Assembly (NCBI GenBank): GCA_022605955.1
Contig: JAKCOZ010000007.1
Span: 10,421,501 to 10,485,500, forward strand
Source of the DNA: Rallus limicola
Taxonomy: Eukaryota > Chordata > Aves > Gruiformes > Rallidae
DNA length: 64,000 nt
Direction: 5' to 3'
In this document: positions 52,521 to 61,816 of the stretch, in pieces
How the letters are laid out: each line of letters starts with the position of its first letter
Position numbering within the stretch: the first letter of the stretch is position 1
The notes under the pieces: generated by a model
Databases searched by the model: none
Told to the model about the DNA's origin: nothing
What the model saw: the letters and a program-made list of their open reading frames with translations, nothing else
Position numbers and translations under genes: made by a program

Positions 52521-52618
52521 GTACACACACGCACACATGCACACGCCGGGGCGCACACACACACACGCACACACACACACACACACAGAGGCAGGCACAG
52601 GCACACGCACACACCGCC
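52521..52618. repeat. Imperfect (CA)n microsatellite next to the NOL4 start
   Basis: Interrupted CA dinucleotide repeats (TG on the gene strand) begin only about ten bases upstream of the NOL4 ATG and continue for nearly 100 bp, broken by CG, ATG and AGGC interruptions. They should lie in the 5' untranslated region. Confidence 0.9.
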
Positions 52619-52815
52619 CCGACGCGGGCCGGGGTGCGGGGCCGGGCCGCCCCGCCGCACTTTGCACCTGTTCACCCAGCGCTCATGAAAAATGCATCCA
52701 CCTCCGAGCCGGAGCGAAGGAGGTCCCGGTGCAGGCAGATCCCAGCGGGTTGGTGGGGTTGGTTTTTTTTTTGTGAGTTTTTTTTTTTCTCTTTTTGTTG
52801 TGGTGGTGGTGATTC

Positions 52816-52862
52816 GGGGGGGAGGGGGGGGGACGCCTGGAGGGGGGTGGGGGGGGGGGGGG
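52816..52862 (+). repeat. G-rich tract, quadruplex-type
   Basis: Runs of 5, 2, 9, 6 and about 14 guanines are separated by very short spacers (A, ACGCCT, A, T) on the plus strand, which is the template strand for NOL4. It meets the usual G-quadruplex pattern of four G3+ runs with short loops. Confidence 0.8.
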
Positions 52863-54361
52863 CAGCAATCAATTCAATAGTGTGGCAATGTTCTCCTTCA
52901 TCTTTTTTTTTTTTTCCTTTTTTTTTTTTCCACAGGAGGCAAAGCGGTCTTGGTGGAGGCTCCTCTTATCCTTCCAATGTACGTGATCAGTCTCTTTAAT
53001 AATTGTGCAAGGCAGGACTATCCCGCTGGCTCCAACAGCGTCTTACCCGGAGAGGGTTCGGGTAGATAAATAATTAAAATCCTATCCCTCGGCTTAGCGA
53101 AAATATTGACTCGGATCCTTCTTCTTTTCCATACATCAGCTGGACCCGGATTCACCCTGGATAGTGCAGGTGAAGGGGGGTAAAAAGAAAAAAAAAGAAA
53201 AAAGAAGAAGGAAAAGCCCACCCTCCTCCGCCCCGGCAGCCTTCTCGAAAGGCTTTCTGTCTCTGTCCTGGCGGGCTGTGCCTCTCCCCAAAGCCGCCTC
53301 GCCGCGCAGGATGGAGGAAGCACTGAAGGGCAAACTGGTCTCTTTGCTCCCCCTTTATTCCAGGGCTGGGCGGCTTTGCTTTAGATATCCCCGCTCCGGG
53401 CATGAAGGTACCGGAAAGAAAGAAAGTTCTTACCTGCTATTTTCTAAGCCTAATACATCCAATCCGCGTTTTAAGTACATATTTTTTTTAAATAAAAAAA
53501 TAATAATAACGGTCTGCGAGCATTTCACTTCCTCATATTGAGTCCCACTGAATTTTCAAATGCCCTTTTCGGAATTTCCCTCGATTTATTTGCTTAGCAA
53601 TCCCAGCAGATGGAGGGAAAAAAAATCAAAAAAGGGAAAAAAAAAAAAAAAAAGAAGAAAACACAGCCCAGATATATAGGAGATAGGCTCGGATATTGGA
53701 CCGGAGGAGAGAGAGATCAGTCCCAGGAGGATGTTGGTAAAGGAAAGGAGGCGGCTCTCGGTTGCTCTGCCAGTGTAATGATGGTGCTCACACATGTAGG
53801 ACTCCTCGGGTGCGGGGTATCCTTTGGTCTCTGGGCTAAACTGGCTACAAGGCATTCAAGTAAGTTTGCATGCGGATGCTGAGCAAACCCCCCTTTTTTA
53901 AAGGGGGAACAAGAAGGAAAAAAAAAAAAATTCTTGATTTTTTTTTTCCCCCTCCCTTCGCCACAGTTCCTGCTCACGCCGGAGATTTCCGCGCTCTCCC
54001 CGGTCTCCCCCGCCGCGCCAAGCAGGACACCCCCTCCGCGGGGGGAAGGCGCCGCGGCGGCGCTTCCTCTCGTCGCCTCTCCGCGGCCGCGCCCGCCCGC
54101 GCCTCCGCCATCCAGCGCCCGGCTCCGCGCCCCCGCCCTCAGCCGGCACCTCCGCGGCTGGGGCACTCGTCCGACCCGGGCCCGGCCGCGGGGTTCCGCG
54201 TCGGGGAAGCCGCCGTGCCGCTCCGCTCCGCTCCGCTGTGCCGCTCCCCGCGCTGAGCCGACCTGCGCTGCGCTGCGCTCCGCGGCGGGCTGGCAGCGGC
54301 GGCGGCGCACCGGGCCGGGCCCAGCGCCGCTCCGTGCCCCCCCCACCCCTCCCGCGCCCTG

Positions 54362-54366
54362 ATTGG
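54362..54366 (-). promoter_or_regulatory. CCAAT box in NOL4 CpG island
   Basis: The plus strand reads CTGATTGGCCGCC, giving CCAATCAG on the minus strand, a good NF-Y-type site in the same orientation as NOL4. If it sits 60-100 bp upstream of the start site as is usual, transcription would begin near 54260-54300. A second ATTGG lies near 54661. Motif evidence only. Confidence 0.45.
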
Positions 54367-54916
54367 CCGCCGGGACAAAAGTTTCTGTGGCGACGGCGGC
54401 GCGGCGCGGTGACGGGCAGCGCTGTCCCATGTCGGGATGGCGCGCGCGGCGCCCCCGCCTCCGCGGGCGCGGCGGGGCCGCGGGTAGCGGCGCAGACCCG
54501 TCCGCGGGCCGCCTGAGGGGGGGGTATAGGGGGAGAGAGGCGAGGGGAGCGTTTCCATGGCGATGTCTCCAGGCGCAGCCCCCCCCACCCCCCTCCCCGC
54601 GCGCAGACGGAGCGAGCGGATCAGCTGACACATCATTAGCTTAGGACCTAATTATTGCTTATTGGAGCAAGAAACGCGCGCAGGGCCGCGGCGGGGGTCT
54701 GGCGGTCTCCGTGCCCCCGGCGAACGCCCCCCACCGCCCGTCCCGCTCTTGCTTCTGCTCCCCTCCCCCCCCTCCCCTTCCCACTCTCCATAATCGGCCG
54801 CCGGCCCGCGCACGCCGCAGCCGCCGGCGGAGCGGGGGGAGGAGGAGGAGCAGCAGCAGCACCGCGCACTTTGCGCCGCACCGGCCGGCCGGGCCGGGCC
54901 AGGGTCCCTGCGGGGA

Positions 54917-54946
54917 CACGTGGCCGCCAGGCCGGGCTTTCACGTG
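54917..54946. promoter_or_regulatory. Pair of CACGTG E-boxes
   Basis: Two perfect palindromic CACGTG motifs occur at 54917-54922 and 54941-54946, start to start 24 bp apart. Such sites bind bHLH factors of the MYC, USF or CLOCK type. CpG-containing hexamers are expected at some frequency in GC-rich DNA, so function is unproven. Confidence 0.4.
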
Positions 54947-55026
54947 GAAACGGGAGAGCGAAGCCCCTTCGCGGCGGCCGCTTCCCCCCGCCATGGCTCG
55001 GCCGCCGCCCGGCGGAGCAGAGGGAC

Positions 55027-55028
<2 letters not shown>

Positions 55029-55068
<40 letters not shown>
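55029..55068. repeat. Pure (CA)n microsatellite in CpG island
   Basis: About 20 uninterrupted CA units sit within the GC-rich island upstream of NOL4. The tract explains several long cysteine/valine or histidine/threonine runs in spurious frames here. Confidence 0.95.
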
Positions 55069-55069
<1 letters not shown>

Positions 55070-56788
55070 CCGGGACACCCGCCTCCGGCGCTCTCCGCAT
55101 CTCCCGTCCTATCCAGGACCCTCCGCGCAATCCGCCTCCGCGCCGGCTCCGGGGGCGCAGCAGCGCGTCGGGGACGGGCGGGCGGTGGAGATGTGGGGAG
55201 CCGGGAGGCGGCTCGCCGGCCAGAGCGGCGGCATCGCACCCCGGGCTGCAGCGGGGCACCAGCGCGCAGAGCTTCCGCGCGGCGAGCAGCCGCCCCGCGA
55301 TTGAGCGCCTGCCGTGCGGCGGGGGGTAATGGGAGGCCGGAATCGGATGGGAGCCGGGGACGTGCCCGTCCCTCCTCAGCGGCGCTGGAACGAAATGGGG
55401 GTGTGTGTGGGAGTTCCCAAGCCTTATCTCGGCGTCCTCTGCAGAAATCTTCCCCGTGCCTGCGCTTCCTGGCACTCGAGGCCTGGAAAGACCCGGTGCA
55501 AAGGCAGCCGTGGATTTTTCCTGCCCAGGCTTGGGCAGTGATGAGCTCTCTGGGATTTCCTCGCTTGGGATCCCGCAGGAAAAGGCTGCTGTGGGCTGCG
55601 GCACCAGCAAAAGTGTTTACACGGAGCGTGGGTTTATAATGCAGAAGGGGATGGTGGTAAGACAGCCGGGAGAAGCCATCCCTCTCCTGCCCCAGCCAGA
55701 CCACACCGGTCCATCGGACTGGCCCCACATGTGGACACCTTGACCCACCCAGCTGCTCCTCTCCCCTCCCTCCCCCTGGTCCTGCGTTTACTCTCTGTTT
55801 TTCCACTTTCCATCTAGAAACACCGGATAAAACCAGTTGTTTAAAAGCAGCATGCTGGAAGATGTTGGTGTTGCCAAAACCCTTGCTGGCATCTATAAAA
55901 TCGTGAGAGGACAAACTGGCACAATGGGCAGAGAAAAGCCCGAGCTAGAGATAACCCAAGGAGCCCGGAGACTTTTTGTTGGCAAAAGGGCCCATAGATT
56001 ATCTTGGCAGCCCTGGTTTAGTGTTCAAGGAGCTCAGGACTCCCGTCCATCACAGGATCCAGAGGAGAGGCAGTAACAAAGGAACCGCTGTGCAGAAGGG
56101 AAACGAGGGGAACCTCGCTGAACCCTCACCCAGCAGGCTTTATGACATGGAACATTACTTTAATGTGCCGTTATATCTACATTTAGAAAAAGGGTCGTAG
56201 CAGAGATTGGGCTGCGCTGCTAAACAATTCTGCTGGATAATTGTTCTCAAACCAGCCTCCCGCTGAGGGTCTCAGTAACTTCCATATCACACTGATACCG
56301 TGCTATGCCTGAATCCAAAATAAGCTCACAAAGCAAGAGTGGGAAAGGAAGATGTGACACAGCCAGGAGTGGCGATGGGGACAGCGACAGCGTGGATTAA
56401 GTGAAAGGCTTGAAATGAGCAGGGGTGCTATAGTGTATCAATAAATAATTCCATATCCCAGAGTACCCCTTTGGGCCCTGCAAAGAGCCGTATGCCTTCT
56501 CAGCAGTGATACATTCCTAAATTCAGTTGAGATCGGACCATGCCTTAAACCAACTCAGAAATACTTGGGTTTTTTTCAAATTGTTTAATGACAGGAAAGA
56601 GAACAACCAGCAGTGGATGAAAACCCAACTGTGGTGCGGTATGGGGATGGAGAGTAGAAAGTAGCATATTTAACTCAGCTGGCTTTGTTTCTTCTCTTAA
56701 CAGTTAGGATTTTTGATATGCGTTGGTGACAGGTACAGATGTTTTATTACTGCTTCTATTCATCACTTGGCCAGAAGTTCTGGGAGCA

Positions 56789-57478
56789 TAGAATCACAGA
56801 ATCACAGGGGTTGAAAGGGACCTTGAGAGATCATTGGGTCCAACCCCCTGCCAAAGCAGGCTCCCTAGCACAGGTCAGACAGGTAGGCATCCAGATGGGT
56901 CTTGAATATCTCCAGAGAAGGAGACTCCACAACCCCCCTGGGCAGCCTGGCCCAGGGCTCTGTCACCCTCACTGTGAACTTCCTGTGCTCTAATTTGCAG
57001 CCATTGCCCCTTGTCCTGTCCCCACAGACCACTGAAAAGGGGCTGGCCAATTCCCCCTGCATCTCATGGTTAAGATATTTATAAACATTAATTAGGTCCC
57101 CCCTTAGTCTTCTCGTCTCAAGACTGAACAGCCCCAGCTTATTCAGCCTTTCCTCATAGGGGAGATGTTCCAGGCCCTTAATCATCTTCATAGCCCTCCT
57201 CTGGACTGTCTCCAGGAGATCCCTGTCCTTTCTGTACCAGGGAGCCCAGAACTGGACACAACACTCCAGGTGGGGCCTGACCAGGGCAGAGTAGAGGGGG
57301 AGGATCACCTCCTTTGACCTGCTGGCCACACTCCTCCTGATGCACCCCAGGATCCCATTGGCTCTCTTAGCCACCAGTGCACACTGCTGGCTCATAGCCA
57401 ACCTGTCATCAACCAGGACCTCCAGGTCCAGCATCCTGGAGCCCCACCATGCCAGGTAGTGGATCAGCACGGGACACA
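56789..57478 (-). mobile_element. CR1 LINE with open reverse transcriptase C-terminus
   Basis: This is the youngest-looking CR1 in the window. The 3' end carries two ATTCTGTG/ATTCTATG-type repeats (GAATCACAGAATCACAGG on the plus strand). The minus strand has an uninterrupted frame of about 204 codons (56865-57479) including [38 protein letters not shown] and [15 protein letters not shown], ending before the 3' UTR. It is a 5'-truncated insertion lacking the endonuclease and most of the reverse transcriptase, so it cannot move by itself. Confidence 0.96.
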
Positions 57479-60400
57479 AAAAATACGCTTACTATAAAGA
57501 ATTAGTGATCTAAATAAGGTCAGAGGCATGGTACATGGCTTCACTTTTATATAAATATAGGTTGTAGAATATATTTGAATAACCTATACTTAATGCATAT
57601 GTCCACATATGTCTATAGTAGCTTCAGCAGAATCTTTATGGTGAGTTTAGAATTCAGATCTCTAATTCTCAACTTTTAAATAATCTGAGACTCTGAAACT
57701 GGTACTGTAAGGTTCTGTTTAAATAAGGAAGAGTACGTGAGGTCAGGTTCACCCTTTTGGGGTTTTTTGCTGTGAGAACTACCAGGGTTTAATTGTGCAG
57801 ACCAGCATCTCCTTGTGATGAAGAGGACCTGCACAGACCCTCCTTCTGTCAGGACTTCTAGTGACAGCCCATTACTCACCTGAACTTGAAGAAACATGGG
57901 TAGAGGGGCCATGTCGGTCTTTTAATGCCGTGGACTGAGTTTCTGCATTATGCAGAACTCACTTTCTTTGCCAAAAAATGAAAGTTTCTGTCTCCCTCCT
58001 TGGTTTGGAGACGGCTTTCCTACAGCAAATCTATGCCTTGCTGGATTGTTTGTGCTGCAGCCAGCCCGGAACAATACAGCACCAACAGATGTGTGAACCT
58101 TCCCGTTCAGTGTAATGAAGTGTTAGTTGCAAAGCAGAGTTTTGGCCATTTAAATTGCCTCATGTGCATCAGGCTGTGAAAGAGGTTTAAAATAAATCAT
58201 GAGTAAGTTATAAATATTGTATTTTTGGAATTATCAGCTCTAACAAGTCCACTGGCAATAGAAAGTGAAGATTTAGGCAGACTGGGGCCTGATGTCTTAC
58301 CAATGTTTCTAGATGAAATTACAGTGTTGTGGTGACGTAGCACGGAGTCAATAGAAAAAGCTGAGAAGACACTTGCAAGTTTCTTAAACTTTCTGAAAAA
58401 AAAAAAGAGAAGGCTTTTGGCTGAAATCTGCCACCTGCCTCCTGCCAAAAAGGAGTGTTTAGAAAATGTGCACCGTTGTGTTTCAGTGCAGTGCTTGTAT
58501 AGAGTTACTGGATGGGTAAGGGTAGCCTTTGAGGGTAAAAATTTTATGTCTCTTGACTTTATGTTTTCTGACATAGTCAGAAAAAATGACCCTTGTAACT
58601 TGTCATGGGCATGAAGTTACGATGGGAAGCCTGCTCTCTGTGCAGATGGGAAATCTTCCTTCCTGAACTGAGAGATGCGCTGAGGAATAAAGAAACCACA
58701 GTTCCAACCGGTTTACTTTAATCTGCGTACCTGCCGGCACCTTCCCTCTCTTCTGGAGAGGATTTCAATGGAAGTCTCTTGTCTCTTGCTTTACTGCCCA
58801 GTGATGGCAGCACCTATGAGTGCTGCCAGCCCTAACACTCCCAAAGGCAGAAGTCCTTGTTCACACACCCCATGGGCTTGTCTGTGCTGCTTCCTTTGGT
58901 CTCGGGTACATGACAAAACCCTCTGAGTGGCTGGATGATCAATCACCTCATTACCTTTGAGAAGGGAGGTAGGACTCTGCCGTGACACAGCTTCCATGAG
59001 AAGATAAGTCACTGTTCCTCCTGTGAGTATTAGTGGCAAAGGACTGCTCTAGAAAGCTGTTCTTAACAATAACTCCAGGGCTTTTGCCACTTAGAAGACC
59101 AGAAACGAGAGAGGTGGATACTTGGTGGTGTTAATGTATGAAAACTGCAAGCAAACGGACACCTCCTGGGTTTTGATTTATCTCCTGAATGAGCTATCGT
59201 GAAGCAAAGCCCAAACTATTCATTAATGTTGAATATAAATGTTTCCTACAAACTCTCTGTTGTTTTCAATTCCATCACTCTTCTCCATTTTTTCAGTAGG
59301 CTTTGGCCAGTTACTGCTGAGTTTGGACAATTAAGAGGGAGTAGACCAAGGCAGTGACTCAGAGATGGATTATAAGAACAGACTAGATTGCTAAATCTGT
59401 GGGGGGAGAGAAGCTGCATCTTCTGAGTTTGTAAAGAAATGGGAGAATCGTGTCATAGCTCTGGTTAGGATCTTTTCATGTAGAGTGATGTTGATGACGT
59501 TGATGAGAATAATATTAAGCTATATAGCATCTTTGCCTTTTAACAACCTAGCTTGGAAACATTTGGAATCTCAGGTGGAAAATACTCGCTTTCCCTTACT
59601 GCCATTTGAAAAATTCAGACTCAGCTTCATTCTACAAAGCTGCTTGGCTTCAAGTAGCAAGTAACTTCAAGTTACTTCAAGTGCAAAACATAACTTCACA
59701 TATTTCTTTTACCCTGTGCTTTATTACTGAGAATATTTGCATGAAAACAGGATCTTTGTTTAAAAGTTCCTGCTTCTTATTCATCACAGCTCGTTGGGTT
59801 GGAAGCAATTATGGTACCTTCTGCAGAAGGCTCTGATCCCTTCAGAGCAGGAGAATATAGGCACAAACAGACAAACTTAAGAACCTAAGCACTTGTTTTC
59901 ATGCCACTGTCCTTATTTCCTTAGTAATAAAGGAAGAGGAAGTAAATGTGTGATGTACAATGAAAAAAAGGAGAATGTGTCAAATGTGTTGAAGTTTGTA
60001 TATGGGCTTCAAATACTATAATGATGCCTTACATTCAACTTTGCTTGCTTCTATCTTAAAGGACAAGGTGTACAGAAAGGATTCTTTTGTGTGTGTTTGT
60101 AGGATTTTTTATTCTTCCTACAGGTAATGTATCTCTCTCAGCTAAAGCAACACTAATACAAACCAGCTACTGGAACATCACCCTGTGTGTTGTCTGAGCC
60201 AAGACAGGACTGATAACCTGGAAGTGCCTAAAGTGTGTGCAGCTTATCTCTGTTAGCCTTCTCAGCTTTATTGCCACTGAGGAAGACGTGATAATGGGAA
60301 GTTTTGTCAGAATGGTCCAGGTATGGCTCTACAGCCATCATTTCAGGTATGACTAGACAAAGCCAACCGTGGAGCGGAGTGCAGTTAACCAGCTGGCACT

Positions 60401-60667
60401 GCCCTCCTTACAACAGGAGGCAACTGTGGAGGAAGAAGAAGAAAGAAAAGAATTAGTCAATCGGCAGAGTACAGTGTTAATCCCTCCCTGGTATAAAAGA
60501 TCATCGAGTTTTTGCTTTTCAGTCTGATAAAAAAGTAAAGTCCAGTTTTTACTTTTGCATCAGCAGCTTGGGGTCCTCCTGTCACTTCACAGCATTTGGG
60601 GTTGTTAGCTGAAGACCAAACCAGAAGAAAGGGAGCGTCGCCCCTTCTTGCAAATACGAACCTTTTC

Positions 60668-60851
60668 CCAGTGAGGGTGACAGAGCCCTGGGACAGGCTG
60701 CCCAGCAGGGTTGTGGAGTCTCCTTCTCTGGAGATATTCAAGACCCATCTGGATGCCTACCTGTGTGACCTGTGCTAGGGAACCTGCTTTGGCAGGGGGG
60801 TTGGACCCAATGATCTCTCAAGGTCCCTTTCAACCCCTGTGATTCTGTGAT
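60668..60851 (+). mobile_element. CR1 LINE, short 3' fragment, inverted relative to 56.8 kb copy
   Basis: Plus-strand sequence from GTGAGGGTGACAGAGCCCTG to the terminal GATTCTGTGAT matches the last 180 bp of the CR1 at 56789-57478. By eye there are about five substitutions and one single-base length difference. It is 5'-truncated. Confidence 0.95.
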
Positions 60852-61363
60852 ATTTCCTTCACTATTTTATTGTTTCAGCTCCTTAATCTAATTGATCTTG
60901 CTTCACAGGTGAAATTTCCTCAAAGTACTTCCCAGATTTGTGCCACTGTGATTCTAATATAAGCTCGCTGTGCTTGTTCAGTTCATTTTGCACATGCATA
61001 TTTTGCAGTTCCACATGTAGGGTCCCAGAACGGGTCATTTAATGACTCAGAATAAGGTCATTTAAAAAGTGCCCTCTCAGTACTGTCCTGACTGGTCGCT
61101 TGTGACTTCGTAACGTGTGCACAGTTTCAGTGTCCTGAATAAGGTTATCCTCAGAACACCAGTGCTGTCAGCATCGACTCTAAGCAGCAGAACAGTATAA
61201 ACAGTATCTGCCCTCGTGGGACTTTTCCCCATTCACCAAGTGCAGCCCATCTAATGCACCCTCCTCGCACTGGTCTCTCTGTCCCTGTTAAAATGCTGAA
61301 TAAATTTCATTTGGTATAACCCCATTCTGAACAGTAACAACAAAAGAAAGACCTTTTTAAAAG

Positions 61364-61790
61364 TGTCTTGGGTTTGGATGGGATAGAGTTAAATTTCTTT
61401 GCTGTAGCTGGTAGGGCTGTGTTTCAGGTTTGTGCTGACACCAGTGTTGGTAACACAGGGATGTTTTCGTTACTGCTGAACAGTGCTGACACAGAGCCAA
61501 AGCCTTCTCCTCTCCTCTCCTTACCCCACCCCACCAATAAGCAGGCTGGGGGTGCACAAGTATTTCTTGGATTTTGTTCTCTCACTTTTTGTTATTTTCC
61601 TTTCATTACAATTTATTATTGCTTGGGTTTATGTTTGATTGGTTTTTTTATTATTAAACTGTTCTTATCTCAAAGCACGGGTTTGCTCTTCCAATTCCAA
61701 TTCTATCCCCTACTGCCCCCCAGCCCCAGTCCTGTTGGGGAGGTTTAACCAGCAGCTGCATGGTGTTTAGCTGCTGGTTAAACCACAACA
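61364..61790 (+). mobile_element. Endogenous retrovirus 5' LTR
   Basis: A 427-bp segment begins TGTCTTGGGTTTGGATGGGA and ends ACCACAACA, so it has the TG...CA ends of an LTR. It is followed directly by a primer binding site. It matches, from memory, an abundant avian ERV LTR with the words GGATAGAGTTAA, AACAGTGCTGACACAGAG and AAGCAGGCTGGGGGTGCACAAG. A candidate polyadenylation signal ATTAAA lies at 61653-61658. Near the 3' end is a perfect 16-bp inverted repeat. The class of the element (ERVL or ERVK type) is not settled by what I can see. Confidence 0.85.
61742..61784. repeat. Perfect 16-bp inverted repeat in the LTR
   Basis: GGTTTAACCAGCAGCT (61742-61757) and AGCTGCTGGTTAAACC (61769-61784) are exact reverse complements separated by 11 bases, giving a strong hairpin just inside the 3' end of the LTR. 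Confidence 0.97.
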
Positions 61791-61798
61791 GTTCTTTC

Positions 61799-61816
61799 TG
61801 GAGCCCAGTGTGGGGC
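61799..61816 (+). other. Retroviral primer binding site
   Basis: TGGAGCCCAGTGTGGGGC begins eight bases after the LTR terminus. It resembles the lysine tRNA type of primer binding site with about three changes. Position and orientation fix the element as plus strand and the LTR as the 5' copy. Confidence 0.7.

Larger units (their letters stand above)
52512..53959 (-). other. NOL4 5' UTR or promoter-proximal low-complexity region
   Basis: This stretch lies between the start codon and the dense CpG island and is likely transcribed as 5' untranslated sequence, possibly with an intron. It is a mosaic of CA repeats (52521-52618), T and A homopolymers (52764-52790, 52904-52930, 53638-53653), a long G tract (52816-52862) and moderately CpG-rich DNA. 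An in-frame stop at 52518-52520 shows the NOL4 frame does not extend into it. A TTTTTCCACAG|G sequence near 52920-52936 resembles an acceptor but on the plus strand, and I assign it no role. Confidence 0.6.
53960..55420 (-). promoter_or_regulatory. NOL4: CpG island, probable NOL4 promoter
   Basis: This is the densest CpG stretch in the window, beginning about 1.5 kb upstream of the NOL4 start codon. It is the expected position for the promoter and 5' untranslated region of a minus-strand gene whose first coding exon is at 52.5 kb. No good TATA box is visible, in keeping with a CpG-island promoter. A CCAAT box on the minus strand and two CACGTG E-boxes lie inside. GC-pentamer repeats (CCGCT, GCGCT) occur near 54225-54285. 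Large overlapping frames on both strands here are a by-product of the lack of stop codons in GC-rich DNA. The exact start of transcription cannot be read from the sequence. Confidence 0.75.
55421..61363. other. Intergenic region upstream of NOL4
   Basis: Apart from the two CR1 copies (56789-57478 and 60668-60851) this stretch holds no recognisable gene. Moderately GC-rich sequence extends to about 56100. Frames such as 58197-58574 and 58791-59039 show no known family. In other vertebrates the next gene on this side is, from memory, DTNA, which is not seen here. Confidence 0.65.

Noticed and set aside
52919..52936. Acceptor-like TTTTTTTTTTCCACAGGAGG on the plus strand upstream of NOL4
   Set aside because: It is on the strand opposite to the gene with no matching plus-strand exon, and arises from a simple T tract.
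53717..55914. Very long overlapping frames on both strands (304, 320, 324, 239 codons) in the NOL4 CpG island
   Set aside because: They overlap in several frames, consist of Pro/Arg/Gly/Ala low complexity and translated CA repeats, and follow from the scarcity of stop codons in GC-rich DNA.
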